Assembly (NCBI GenBank): GCA_947034895.1
Contig: OX344763.1
Span: 47,553,025 to 47,617,024, forward strand
Direction: 5' to 3'
Length of the DNA stretch: 64,000 nucleotides
DNA from: Rhytidiadelphus loreus
Taxonomy: Eukaryota; Streptophyta; Bryopsida; Hypnales; Hylocomiaceae
A model generated the notes under the pieces. The model did no database searches, had not been told where the DNA came from, and worked only from the letters and a program-made list of their open reading frames with translations. Below are positions 11,115-24,710 of the stretch, one piece after another. The position numbers and the translations under genes are program-made. Each line of letters starts with the position of its first letter. The stretch's first letter is position 1.

Positions 11115-14100
11115 TTAGTGGCCACTACTACTAGAAGATTTGGAACTAGAGCTATCATCAGAATCGGATGTCTCACCGTCTGATTCTCTAGCCATATCAT
11201 CTACAAATATCAGAACACGTGGATCTACATTGGGGCCCTTCACAAAAGGTTTAGGATCATGGATAACAAGCTGCGAGGCTATTGCCTCAGCATACACTAG
11301 CAACTCAAAAGACTTCAGTGGACTAGGGAAGAATGCTGGGTCTTCAAAGAACGGTCGATGGGTGGAAATCTTCACTTTTTTTGCTTGCCTACACACTCAA
11401 ATGAGACCACACATAAGAAAAACGTACAAAGTGGAAAAAATGAAGGTCAAAATTCAAAAGCCCAGTGATAAACTTACTTACTGAATTTTGAGGTCTTCAC
11501 AACCTGGCGGATGGGCACCTCTTCATCATCGAGACTTGGTGGAGGGGCTATAGATTGAACAGGTACTGTCTCAACAGTCGACGTGGTGCCAATGAATGGA
11601 GCGAGAAGGGCATTGAAAATGGCCTTATCTGCTTCCAATGCCACGATATGACGACGAGTAGCCCGGCATGCATAGACGGTCGCGCCTGTACATACAGAGA
11701 TATGATTTAGTAGTGGAGCAACAGAATGCAAAATATTTTAACAGTTCAATGCTAAAACAATGAGTGCTGCCTGAGGGTGACCAAAAATTAGCATCAATAC
11801 TAATGACAAACGAGAGAAATGGATCATACAAAAAAACAAGGTATGATTGGTCAAATGGTGAAGGATAACAAACCGGTAGATGCGGTGCAATCCAAAACGA
11901 TGTCACCAGGTGAGGTAGTTGCCTGAACAAGCATTTTCATTGTGGAAATTGCCTTCTCCCGAGGACCCCGCCAAGGTGAGTTCCCATTCATGGCCACGTC
12001 ATTGATACCACTGAAATTTTGCAACATGTCATCCCGAGCCAAGTTCACGCCAGCTTCAACATGTTCCTCGGGACGGCTCTGGAAAGAAAACCTACTCTTA
12101 TACGGACCATCTAAAACTTTGACGTATAGAGAAGCCATGAAGCGCATAGTCTGCATGGGAAATCATTGAAAACGATTAGTACGTTAAAGTAGAGTACAGT
12201 ATATGTTAAGGCACATGCAAGTTGTGAGGCAAGGGGAATTACCGTGGTAGAGTGGTCCGAGGCACACGTCAGATGGAGCCAATTCATGCCATGCCATTCT
12301 TTCTGCAGTTTGAAACCGAATGACTTGCAATTTCCTAGCAAGTGGCTTTTGATATTGCGGCAAAATGGGTAGATGACAAGAAGAGCCCCAGCATCATGAA
12401 GGTAGCTCTCTGCAAAGTCAAAGATATCTCGGAGTCCGTCCTCTGAGAACTGATTCCATTGGGGGATAGAGTTCGGAGGATCAGAGATTGTCGGGACCGA
12501 TAAACCCTCTGGGACATCCACCACAATCAAGTCTACCGCAGCCTGCCCAGTTACAACGCCATTGAAAAATCTCTCCTTGTCCTTGGCGTGCTGCATTCAA
12601 AAGATAAATCAGTAAAGAATACAAGTGATAGCAGATTAAAAGAAACTAAAAGGAACCTAGGAATAGGTGGATACATCAAAGCGCAATTGGATTGAATCAA
12701 TATAGACAGAAACAAGATAGTAGTTACCTTTTCTAGCATAGAAACGATGTCAGTGAACGCGTCAGGTACAGGCCCTGCATCCGATGCAATAAGACTAGAA
12801 ATGGATTCATTAAGAATGCATTGATCCACACTAGGGAGCGCATCCAAGTCATAAACTTGCGGTGGAAGTCCATGCTTCAATTTCTCTTGCGTTAGAGAAA
12901 AACTTGACGAGGTGTCCTTCATGGCCACATCACTTGTTGCTTGCTCTGGAGCGGCATCCTCGGCTTTCCTCTTCTTCCCCTTGCCCTTCTTTTCCTCTTT
13001 GGCCTTTTCAGCTTTGGCCTTTTCATCTTCTCTGGCTTTCCTCTTTGCTTCGTTCTCTTCATTCTTCTTCTTCGTGGATTCCCATTTCTCCTCCTTCATC
13101 TTGTCAGATTTCTCTCTCCTCTTCAAGGCCTTCTCGTCTAAGCCACCAACTTCGTCATTCTCGATCACAACAACGGGGCTGTCTTTGATAGATTGAAAGA
13201 GAGCCAACTCCTGAGGAGGGGTGAAGGCGCCATTGCAATCCAGATACCATGCTCCAGATTGCAAGTGGGCAGTAGGCCAATTCTTCTCCTGAGATGGAGA
13301 GAACATGCAGTCAGGTGACCTAAGTTCAAGCCACGTGGCTAGAAAAGGTGGTAAGGCGGCCTTATCGATGGCCTTCTTTGCAAAAAGCTCATATTTGAAA
13401 TACCTGCCAAAACAACAATGAATACTCATTAATCAATAAGATATCTATATAAACCCACACACAAAAAAAGAAAAATGAAATGAAGACATCATATTACCTG
13501 TATATGACTCTCTTCACAACAGCAGAGGACCCCTTGAAATCCTTGAACTCCTGAGATTTCTTGAATCCTTCGGGTCCCTTGAACGCTCCAGCATAGGCAT
13601 GGTCCCATATCCTCATCCGCCAACTCTCTAGATAATCCACAAGAGATTCTGGCTCTACTGCCACCTCTGCATTCAATGTAATATTGTCTGCCCGAATGAT
13701 AGACTCATACATCTCCACGGCTGCATCTTCAATCTATGGAATGACAATTACATGATTAAACAACGAGGGAACCATATTTGATTCCCACTCTACCGAATAG
13801 ATGACTAGAATTGATTTAGAACTAGATCGAAAAAGACACTCAAGCAAAGCAGAACTAACCGAGGTAATGATGTTTGCCTTGAATGGTAGACTTGAATACA
13901 AATGTGATTGCAGAAGAAACATACCGCGGCATACCAGCAGGCCTTGGAGAGGAAAGAGTTGATCTTATCATCGTTAGCTGGTCGAGGGGGGAATCTTCGA
14001 GCCTCTCGTGTTGGAGCAGAAGAATTCATCCATTTAAGCCACTTCACTTTGTGATGGGCACTGGCATTAGCGGTGGCAATCAGTTGAAGCTTGTCTAAGG

Positions 14101-17100
14101 TCAGCTCCTGGACTGCATACATGCTCCAGTGCCTCTCAATCTGAAAAATAGACTAGAAATTAATAATCATTGAGGACATTGATAGAGCCATTGAAAAAAT
14201 GACACTGTTGTAAAATCACTAGAATAACTAACTCTCAGAGGCACTTGAATTCAATCCTAGGACAAGAGGCAGTCACCAAAATCATCTGGAACTAGAGAAT
14301 GTGATCATACCTCTTCGAGCCATGCATCACCTAATGCCGGGTTTGCCACGGAAACAATTTTAGAAAGTTTCTTATAGAGCTTGTCTGTGGCGTCCTTGGT
14401 AGCAGTCCTCATTGCTGCTGCAACCCCCAAATCAGTCTTATCCTCTTCAATAGTATCCTCGTGATACTTTCGAACAGCAGCATCTGCTGCAGCCGCTATG
14501 TCTTGCTGAAAAATCAAGAGAAATTTGTTAAATTGATATGATATGACAGAATGTTATTGATGAATTCCAAAATTTAGAAAACTGAAAAGATGGATCATAA
14601 TACATTGTGCAAACAAGTTACAACGCACCTGAAATATGAAGCCAGTGAAGACCTCCAAAGGCATAGAGTACCACGTTTTTCGAGCATTCAACTGGCAGAA
14701 CTTGACATCCTCTGCACTTAGAAGTTCCTTGAATTTCTCAAGGGGCATGGACCCATACTTGCGAACACGGTAGAGTGTATGCACAAGGTTCGTTTTCACA
14801 TGAGAATTTTCAGTGTGTCTGAGTGAAATATAAATGACATGAAATTAGTACACATGAAGTATACTAGAAAACATCAAAGAACGGAATGAGAAAAAAATAA
14901 ATGAATTTGAATGGGATTCAGAGTCTCACTTATTAATGTCGTGCATGACCTGCATGGCTGCACCCACACGTCCCTTGGTTTCCAACAAAATTGTGTCCAC
15001 AGAAATGTGCCATACGGGATCAGTACTATGAAGTCGATTAATATGACTCATCCAGGCGATGCGCCTGTGGTTTCCGTCGCATAAAAACAATTTAGCATCC
15101 ACCAAATGCTTGAGCTCCAAATGATTGTTCAGCTCTGCATTGAAGTCATCATTGACCTTGTTCCAAATGGGTCCCCACTCCGACTTCTCTGCATCAGTGA
15201 AATACCCGGACTCTCCTTGCTCATCTGACAGTGAAGCATAAAAGACTCGAGCTCCCTCGTCATAACCATGAATGAACTCCTGCTCCAGTTTGATTAGATC
15301 GCAGCTCAAAGTAGGTCTCACCATGGGCATGGGCACCAAACGGCATAGGGGGACCTTTCGACGAGTGAGACCATGAGGTAAGATCCGCAAACTAGTAATG
15401 GTTGCCACATAGTCCATCTTCTGAGTTCTTCGAATGGCATCCTCTCCGCCCAATAGTGGACCTCCCACCACTCCATCATCACTGGGCATAACTTCGACAG
15501 CAGTCTCCATATCAACACTTGATGGAAGCTCCACCTCAATCACCAATGCGGAGATGACCGGCTGCAATGGACGATGCATTGTAGCTCCCAACAAAGACCC
15601 CTAAACAAATAACGAGAAAAAATCATTAGAAACAGAAATAGTAATGCGGACGTGTGGATTGTATCAAGGAAAAACAATAATCGAACCATCCGACCCGTGT
15701 CTGTGCGTCCATCTCAGTGGCGAGATGGCCCTTGTGCCTCCCCACCCACTGGACTTCAAACGAAAAAAATGTTGAACAGAGCAGCCAGCCCGACCTGACC
15801 TAGGCAATCTCGGTGGCGAGATGGCCCTCGTGCCTCCCCACCCACTGGACTTCAAACGAAAAAAATGTTGAACAAAGCAGCCAGCCCGACCTTACCTCCG
15901 CAGTCTCGGTGGCGAGATGGCCCTCGTGCCTCCCCACCCGGTGGACTTCAAACGAAAAAAATGTTGAACAGAGCAGCCAGCCCGACCTGACCTAGGCAAT
16001 CTCGGTGGCGAGATGGCCCTTGTGCCTCCCCACCCACTGGACTTCAAACGAAAAAAATGTTGAACAGAGCAGCCAGCCCGATCTGACCTAGGCAATCTCG
16101 GTGGCGAGATGGCCCTCGTGCCTCCCCACCCACTGGACTTCAAACGAAAAAAATGTTGAACAGAGCAGCCAGCCCGACCTGACCTAGGCAATCTCGGTGG
16201 CGAGATGGCCCTTGTGCCTCCCCACCCACTGGACTTCAAACGAAAAAAATGTTGAACAGAGCAGCCAGCCCGACCTGACCTAGGCAATCTCGGTGGCGAG
16301 ATGGCCCTTGTGCCTCCCCACCCACTGGACTTCAAACGAAAAAAATGTTGAACAGAGCAGCCAGCCCGATCTGACCTAGGCAATCTCGGTGGCGAGATGG
16401 CCCTCGTGCCTCCCCACCCACTGGACTTCAAACGAAAAAAATGTCGAACAGAGCAGCCAGCCCGACCTGACCTAGGCAATCTCGGTGGCGAGATGGCCCT
16501 TGTGCCTCCCCACCGACTGGACTTCAAACGAAAAAAATGTTGAACAGAGCAGCCAGCCCGACCTGACCTCAGCAGTCTCGGTGGCGAGATGGCCCTCGTG
16601 CCTCCCCACCCGGTGGACTTCAAACGAAAAAAATGTTGAACAGAGCAGCCAGCCCGACCTGACCCCGGCAGTCTCGGTGGCGAGATGGCCCTCGTGCCTC
16701 CCCACCCACTGGACTTCAAACGAAAAAAATGTTGAACAGAGCAGCCAGCCCGACTTGACCTCGGCAGTCTCGGTGGCGAGATGGCCCTCGTGCCTCCCCA
16801 CCCACTGGACTTCAAACGAAAAAAATGTTGAACAGAGCAGCCAGCCCGATCTGACTTAGGCAATCTCGGTGGCGAGATGGCCCTCGTGCCTCCCCACCCA
16901 CTGGACTTCAAACGAAAAAAATGTTGAACAGAGCAGCCAGCCCGACCTTACCTCCGCAGTCTCGGTGGCGAGATGGCCCTCGTGCCTCCCCACCCACTGG
17001 ACTTCAAACGAAAAAAATGTTGAACAGAGCAGCCAGCCCGACCTTACCTCCGCAGTCTCGGTGGCGAGATGGCCCTCGTGCCTCCCCAAACGGTGGACTT

Positions 17101-20100
17101 CAAACGAAAATAATGTTGAACAGAGCAGCCAGCCCGACCTGACCTAGGCAATCTCGGTGGCGAGATGGCCCTCGTGCCTCCCCACCCGGTGGACTTCAAA
17201 CGAAAAAAATGTTGAACAGAGCAGCCAGCCCGACCTGACCTCGGCAGTCTCGGTGGCGAGATGGCCCTCGTGCCTCCCCACCCACTGGACTTCAAACGAA
17301 AAAAATGTTGAACAGAGCAGCCAGCCCGACCTTACCTCCGCAGTCTCGGTGGCGAGATGGCCCTCGTGCCTCCCCACCCACTGGACTTCAAACGAAAAAA
17401 ATGTTGAACAGAGCAGCCAGCCCGATCTGACCTAGGCAATCTCGGTGGCGAGATGGCCCTCGTGCCTCCCCACCCACTGGACTTCAAACGAAAAAAATGT
17501 TGAACAGAGCAGCCAGCCCGACCTGACCTAGGCAATCTCGGTGGCGAGATGGCCCTCGTGCCTCCCCACCCACTGGACTTCAAACGAAAAAAATGTTGAA
17601 CAGAGCAGCCAGCCCGACCTGACCTAGGCAATCTCGGTGGCGAGATGGCCCTCGTGCCTCCCCAAACGGTGGACTTCAAACGAAAAAAATGTTGAACAGA
17701 ACAGCCAGCCCGACCTGACCTAGGCAGTCTCGGTGGCGAGATGGCCCTCGTGCCTCCCCACCCGGTGGACTTCAAACGAAAAAAATGTTGAACAGAGCAG
17801 CCAGCCCGACCTGACCTCGGCAGTCTCGGTGGCGAGATGGCCCTCGTGCCTCCCCACCCACTGGACTTCAAACGAAAAAAATGTTGAACAGAGCAGCCAG
17901 CCCGACCTGACCTCAGCAGTCTCGGTGGCGAGATGGCCCTCGTGCCTCCCCAAACGGTGGACTTCAAACGAAAAAAATGTTGAACAGAGCAGCCAGCCCG
18001 ACCTGACCTAGGCAGTCTCGGTGGCGAGATGGCCCTCGTGCCTCCCCACCCGGTGGACTTCAAACGAAAAAAATGTTGAACAGAGCAGCCAGCCCGACCT
18101 GACCTAGGCAGTCTCGGTGGCGAGATGGCCCTCGTGCCTCCCCACCCACTGGACTTCAAACGAAAAAAATGTTGAACAGAGCAGCCAGCCCGACCTGACC
18201 TCGGCAGTCTCGGTGGCGAGATGGCCCTCGTGCCTCCCCACCCACTGGACTTCAAACGAAAAAAATGTTGAACAGAGCAGCCAGCCCGACCTGACCCCGG
18301 CAGTCTCGGTGGCGAGATGGCCCTCGTGCCTCCCCACCCACTGGACTTCAAACGAAAAAAATGTTGAACAGAGCAGCCAGCCCGACCTGACCTCGGCAGT
18401 CTCGGTGGCGAGATGGCCCTCGTGCCTCCCCACCCACTGGACTTCAAACGAAAAAAATGTTGAACAGAGCAGCCAGCCCGACTTGACCTCGGCAGTCTCG
18501 GTGGCGAGATGGCCCTCGTGCCTCCCCACCCACTGGACTTCAAACGAAAAAAATGTTGAACAGAGCAGCCAGCCCGACCTGACCTAGGCAATCTCGGTGG
18601 CGAGATGGCCCTTGTGCCTCCCCACCCACTGGACTTCAAACGAAAAAAATGTTGAACAGAGCAGCCAGCCCGATCTGACCTAGGCAATCTCGGTGGCGAG
18701 ATGGCCCTCGTGCCTCCCCACCCACTGGACTTCAAACGAAAAAAATGTTGAACAGAGCAGCCAGCCCGACCTGACCTCAGCAGTCTCGGTGGCGAGATGG
18801 CCCTCGTGCCTCCCCAAACGGTGGACTTCAAACGAAAAAAATGTTGAACAGAGCAGCCAGCCCGACCTGACCTAGGCAGTCTCGGTGGCGAGATGGCCCT
18901 CGTGCCTCCCCACCCGGTGGACTTCAAACGAAAAAAATGTTGAACAGAGCAGCCAGCCCGACCTGACCTAGGCAGTCTCGGTGGCGAGATGGCCCTCGTG
19001 CCTCCCCACCCACTGGACTTCAAACGAAAAAAATGTTGAACAGAGCAGCCAGCCCGACCTGACCTCGGCAGTCTCGGTGGCGAGATGGCCCTCGTGCCTC
19101 CCCACCCACTGGACTTCAAACGAAAAAAATGTTGAACAGAGCAGCCAGCCCGACCTGACCCCGGCAGTCTCGGTGGCGAGATGGCCCTCGTGCCTCCCCA
19201 CCCACTGGACTTCAAACGAAAAAAATGTTGAACAGAGCAGCCAGCCCGACCTGACCTCGGCAGTCTCGGTGGCGAGATGGCCCTCGTGCCTCCCCACCCA
19301 CTGGACTTCAAACGAAAAAAATGTTGAACAGAGCAGCCAGCCCGATCTGACCTAGGCAATCTCGGTGGCGAGATGGCCCTCGTGCCTCCCCACCCACTGG
19401 ACTTCAAACGAAAAAAATGTTGAACAGAGCAGCCAGCCCGACCTGACCTAGGCAATCTCGGTGGCGAGATGGCCCTTGTGCCTCCCCACCCACTGGACTT
19501 CAAACGAAAAAAATGTTGAACAGAGCAGCCAGCCCGACCTGACCTAGGCAATCTCGGTGGCGAGATGGCCCTTGTGCCTCCCCACCCACTGGACTTCAAA
19601 CGAAAAAAATGTTGAACAGAGCAGCCAGCCCGATCTGACCTAGGCAATCTCGGTGGCGAGATGGCCCTCGTGCCTCCCCACCCACTGGACTTCAAACGAA
19701 AAAAATGTCGAACAGAGCAGCCAGCCCGACCTGACCTAGGCAATCTCGGTGGCGAGATGGCCCTTGTGCCTCCCCACCGACTGGACTTCAAACGAAAAAA
19801 ATGTTGAACAGAGCAGCCAGCCCGACCTGACCTCAGCAGTCTCGGTGGCGAGATGGCCCTCGTGCCTCCCCACCCGGTGGACTTCAAACGAAAAAAATGT
19901 TGAACAGAGCAGCCAGCCCGACCTGACCCCGGCAGTCTCGGTGGCGAGATGGCCCTCGTGCCTCCCCACCCACTGGACTTCAAACGAAAAAAATGTTGAA
20001 CAGAGCAGCCAGCCCGACTTGACCTCGGCAGTCTCGGTGGCGAGATGGCCCTCGTGCCTCCCCACCCACTGGACTTCAAACGAAAAAAATGTTGAACAGA

Positions 20101-23100
20101 GCAGCCAGCCCGATCTGACTTAGGCAATCTCGGTGGCGAGATGGCCCTCGTGCCTCCCCACCCACTGGACTTCAAACGAAAAAAATGTTGAACAGAGCAG
20201 CCAGCCCGACCTTACCTCCGCAGTCTCGGTGGCGAGATGGCCCTCGTGCCTCCCCACCCACTGGACTTCAAACGAAAAAAATGTTGAACAGAGCAGCCAG
20301 CCCGACCTTACCTCCGCAGTCTCGGTGGCGAGATGGCCCTCGTGCCTCCCCAAACGGTGGACTTCAAACGAAAATAATGTTGAACAGAGCAGCCAGCCCG
20401 ACCTGACCTAGGCAATCTCGGTGGCGAGATGGCCCTCGTGCCTCCCCACCCGGTGGACTTCAAACGAAAAAAATGTTGAACAGAGCAGCCAGCCCGACCT
20501 GACCTCGGCAGTCTCGGTGGCGAGATGGCCCTCGTGCCTCCCCACCCACTGGACTTCAAACGAAAAAAATGTTGAACAGAGCAGCCAGCCCGACCTTACC
20601 TCCGCAGTCTCGGTGGCGAGATGGCCCTCGTGCCTCCCCACCCACTGGACTTCAAACGAAAAAAATGTTGAACAGAGCAGCCAGCCCGATCTGACCTAGG
20701 CAATCTCGGTGGCGAGATGGCCCTCGTGCCTCCCCACCCACTGGACTTCAAACGAAAAAAATGTTGAACAGAGCAGCCAGCCCGACCTGACCTAGGCAAT
20801 CTCGGTGGCGAGATGGCCCTCGTGCCTCCCCACCCACTGGACTTCAAACGAAAAAAATGTTGAACAGAGCAGCCAGCCCGACCTGACCTAGGCAATCTCG
20901 GTGGCGAGATGGCCCTCGTGCCTCCCCAAACGGTGGACTTCAAACGAAAAAAATGTTGAACAGAACAGCCAGCCCGACCTGACCTAGGCAGTCTCGGTGG
21001 CGAGATGGCCCTCGTGCCTCCCCACCCACTGGACTTCAAACGAAAAAAATGTTGAACAGAGCAGCCAGCCCGACCTGACCTCGGCAGTCTCGGTGGCGAG
21101 ATGGCCCTCGTGCCTCCCCACCCACTGGACTTCAAACGAAAAAAATGTTGAACAGAGCAGCCAGCCCGACCTGACCTCGGCAATCTCGGTGGCGAGATGG
21201 CCCTCGTGCCTCCCCAAACGGTGGACTTCAAACGAAAAAAATGTTGAACAGAGCAGCCAGCCCGACCTGACCTAGGCAGTCTCGGTGGCGAGATGGCCCT
21301 CGTGCCTCCCCACCCGGTGGACTTCAAACGAAAAAAATGTTGAACAGAGCAGCCAGCCCGACCTGACCTAGGCAGTCTCGGTGGCGAGATGGCCCTCGTG
21401 CCTCCCCACCCACTGGACTTCAAACGAAAAAAATGTTGAACAGAGCAGCCAGCCCGACCTGACCTCGGCAGTCTCGGTGGCGAGATGGCCCTCGTGCCTC
21501 CCCACCCACTGGACTTCAAACGAAAAAAATGTTGAACAGAGCAGCCAGCCCGACCTGACCCCGGCAGTCTCGGTGGCGAGATGGCCCTCGTGCCTCCCCA
21601 CCCACTGGACTTCAAACGAAAAAAATGTTGAACAGAGCAGCCAGCCCGACCTGACCTAGGCAATCTCGGTGGCGAGATGGCCCTCGTGCCTCCCCACCCA
21701 CTGGACTTCAAACGAAAAAAATGTTGAACAGAGCAGCCAGCCCGACCTTACCTCCGCAGTCTCGGTGGCGAGATGGCCCTCGTGCCTCCCCAAACGGTGG
21801 ACTTCAAACGAAAAAAATGTTGAACAGAGCAGCCAGCCCGACCTGACCTAGGCAGTCTCGGTGGCGAGATGGCCCTCGTGCCTCCCCACCCGGTGGACTT
21901 CAAACGAAAAAAATGTTGAACAGAGCAGCCAGCCCGACCTGACCTAGGCAGTCTCGGTGGCGAGATGGCCCTCGTGCCTCCCCACCCACTGGACTTCAAA
22001 CGAAAAAAATGTTGAACAGAGCAGCCAGCCCGACCTGACCTCGGCAGTCTCGGTGGCGAGATGGCCCTCGTGCCTCCCCACCCACTGGACTTCAAACGAA
22101 AAAAATGTTGAACAGAGCAGCCAGCCCGACCTGACCTAGGCAGTCTCGGTGGCGAGATGGCCCTCGTGCCTCCCCACCCACTGGACTTCAAACGAAAAAA
22201 ATGTTGAACAGAGCAGCCAGCCCGACCTGACCCCGGCAGTCTCGGTGGCGAGATGGCCCTCGTGCCTCCCCACCCACTGGACTTCAAACGAAAAAAATGT
22301 TGAACAGAGCAGCCAGCCCGACCTGACCTCGGCAGTCTCGGTGGCGAGATGGCCCTCGTGCCTCCCCACCCACTGGACTTCAAACGAAAAAAATGTTGAA
22401 CAGAGCAGCCAGCCCGATCTGACCTAGGCAATCTCGGTGGCGAGATGGCCCTCGTGCCTCCCCACCCGGTGGACTTCAAACGAAAAAAATGTTGAACAGA
22501 GCAGCCAGCCCGACCTGACCTCGGCAATCTCGGTGGCGAGATGGCCCTCGTGCCTCCCCACCCACTGGACTTCAAACGAAAAAAATGTTGAACAGAGCAG
22601 CCAGCCCGACCTTACCTCCGCAGTCTCGGTGGCGAGATGGCCCTCGTGCCTCCCCAAACGCTGGACTGGAAACCTAGAAGAAATGAATGAGGAGCTGCCT
22701 CGCGAACCCTATCTGAGCGGTCTCGATGGAGACAACACCGTCCTCCCTCCGCTTGAGGTGGACTGGAATCCCCAAAAAATTGAGTGGGGAGCAGGTGGTG
22801 AACCCTACCTGAGCGGTCTCGGTGGCGACAGCACCGTCCTACCTCCCATGGAGGTGCATCGCAGACAAAGATGAATGCATTGGGGAGATCCTTCCCAGTC
22901 TCGGTGTCGAGGGCACCATCTTCTCTCCCCTCGGGTTTGTAATCTAAATCAAGGAACTTATTATGATTGAAAGGGTGTGAAGTACAAATTACCTCGGTTG
23001 TATCTTGGGCTGCAAGTGCTCTGTCCGCTTCCGCTTGGGCTTGACGCGACAAATCTCGTGCTCTCCTAGTCTCCATGACGCCAATCTGAGAAAGCTCCAA

Positions 23101-23983
23101 CCATATTTTTGACTCCACGAGAAACAAGGGCGAGCACAATCTTCACTTAGTCGAATTTGAACTGCTTGCATGTCCGTCGAGTAGGCGGAACTCACGCCTG
23201 TTACTTGGCACGAGTCCAATAATACATATCCCAATCTACTGATGTTTCTAAGGGTATATGGGTTTAGGCTCTCTATTTTTATTATATTATCTCCGACTTT
23301 ACAATGTTCACAGATCTCCAACCTCGGCAATAAAACTAAATTATTTGGATCAAGCATTTCTTTTTTTCCCGTGTTCTGCATAAGGACGACAATTGACCAA
23401 TAATATTTTAATCTAAATCATGAAAAACGATTTTGAATCCTTGCATGCTATATATAATCCATTATGTGTATAGATTATATAGACTATGTGAATACAGTGA
23501 TTAATCATTGTATGCTTTAGAAATTATGTGTGGCATCAGAGATCTTGTAATATCAGTATCAGGACATCTCGAGACCCGAATGAACATCAATTTTCCCATA
23601 CGGCTACGTGCAATGCTACACCCATACCTCTTTCTTACATAACTGCAAGCTCATATTGCAAATGGAAGTGGGATCATATAAGGTACCTCAATGTTGCTAT
23701 TGGTCGCTCGGTGCGTGTCTTCATCTTGTGTTCTTCGTGAATAATGAGATGTGGAATTTGACTGCACGTAGGAATCTACTATATTATTTCCTCCCGTCCT
23801 TTGCAAGGATTCTACTTCTTCTACTGTAGTAGATGATATCACTCTTCGATTTTGCCTCCCTCTCTCCATGGCGCGTGCCATTCTTGATCTATTCAACTCC
23901 TTCGGACTACTGAATAATAGCTTACGTTTCTTTCGCTTCACACTCTCACTACTACATGAAAGACCATTTCTGCAAGGTGGCAT
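11115..23983 (-). CDS. ParB-like / DNA-methylase-like accessory protein of the MULE, 12 exons
   Basis: Exons (minus): 23983-23687, 23085-22993, 15600-14930, 14818-14629, 14505-14311, 14140-13925, 13733-13498, 13403-12728, 12590-12243, 12150-11874, 11685-11478, 11388-11115. All introns are GT-AG and all phases match, giving about 1226 aa. I see a basic N-terminus (KRKKRK, residues ~18-23), a ParB/Srx-like DGNHRR motif at ~305-310, and a Lys/Glu-rich coiled coil with a possible nuclear signal at ~724-780. There is a motif IV-like DVPE at ~883-886 and, across an exon junction, a motif I-like DIVLDCTASTGG at ~1057-1068, followed by an acidic residue as expected for SAM binding. A Ser/Asp-rich tail ends the protein. 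Motif order (IV before I) fits the N6/N4 DNA-methylase class, but DPPY and FxGxG are altered, so activity is doubtful. The start ATG at 23983 is inferred. The role is inferred as transposon regulation or DNA marking. Confidence 0.75.
15707..22671 (-). repeat. 96-bp minisatellite, about 72 copies, within intron 2
   Basis: Each unit contains TCTCGGTGGCGAGATGGCCC, TGCCTCCCCA, GACTTCAAACGAAAAAAATG and GAACAGAGCAGCCAGCCCGA. Variants sit at a few fixed positions (CCCACTGG/CCCGGTGG/CAAACGGTGG; CTTACCTCCG/CTGACCTAGG/CTGACCTCGG). Because 96 is divisible by 3, frames stay open on both strands (up to 947 codons). The array lies entirely between donor 22992 and acceptor 15601 of the minus-strand gene. 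Confidence 0.95.
22672..22925 (-). repeat. Diverged minisatellite units at the array edge
   Basis: GAACCCTATCTGAGCGGTCTCGATGG and related words recur two to three times at about 120-bp spacing, with the TCTCGGTGGCGA core and a GGTGGACTGG-like word preserved. They appear to be ancestral or decayed units next to the homogenised array. (Words quoted here are spread over 22700-22870.). Confidence 0.7.
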
Positions 23984-24710
23984 CTATAGCAATCCTTACA
24001 TATATATATTTCTCGCTGAACCAATAGTGTGACATCTGAGGACCTGCAATCTCTGGAAGGAAATGGATGCAAATTCCTCAGTTAACAGCCTAATTATTCC
24101 CATTAGGAAAAGGGATGGTATTCTCTCATTATATACCTTCAGCACAGTGAGCATCCTCCATTGCATATCAAGTTCTAAAATATCACGACGGAAATTATGG
24201 TCCACCATATCCTTTCTAATAGGGTTTAGATCTTGATTTCATTGTTTTCAAAAATCATATTAATGAACTGAGACTACAAATAGGGAGTTAGTTCAACATA
24301 TTCTGGAACTACTTCTCTTTTGGATCCCTTTATAATTTGATGACATGAAGGCTTCATCAACTCTTAATTACGAGTACGTAATTGGTCATTACGTACCAAT
24401 GCCTAGGAATAGTGAAATGTAGTACTTGCCATCCTCAATTTGTTTTTGTAATTACTGAAGGACATTGGAGATCTACTGCTACGGAGATTGCCCTGTTAAT
24501 AGTTCTTTAAATTGTACCTTGGAGATCTGTGTGTGCAATCTTTCTGGCACAGCCGTATAGATCAGGTTTAGAAGTGGTAGATTAGCAACTGAATTCGAAT
24601 TTGAATTCGAATTTAGGGTTCCTATTTCATGTGTACTCTATAAGTGGAAAAGGGCAACACTTCTATATAATAACGTCATTTCTACTCACTGCATAGTAGT
24701 TTCAAATCTA
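23984..24710. promoter_or_regulatory. Divergent intergenic region between the two MULE genes
   Basis: The two inferred start codons (23983 minus, 24711 plus) face away from each other across 727 bp. A TATA box for the transposase is visible at 24664-24672. A GAATTCGAATTT double repeat lies at about 24590-24615. No clear minus-strand TATA was identified near 23990-24100. Confidence 0.55.
24664..24672 (+). promoter_or_regulatory. TATA box of the transposase gene
   Basis: TATATAATA lies 39 bp before the ATG at 24711, so the 5' UTR would be very short or the true TATA lies upstream. Confidence 0.45.

Noticed and set aside
12862..13196. Plus-strand Ser/Phe/Leu-rich frames
   Set aside because: They are the antisense of the Lys/Glu-rich coiled coil in exon 8 of the minus-strand gene.
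15707..22671. CRISPR-like regular array
   Set aside because: Units are contiguous 96-bp tandem repeats with no unique spacers, in eukaryotic DNA.
15664..22874. Very long open frames (up to 947 codons) on both strands
   Set aside because: The 96-bp unit is divisible by 3, so any frame lacking a stop in one unit stays open throughout. The array lies in an intron.
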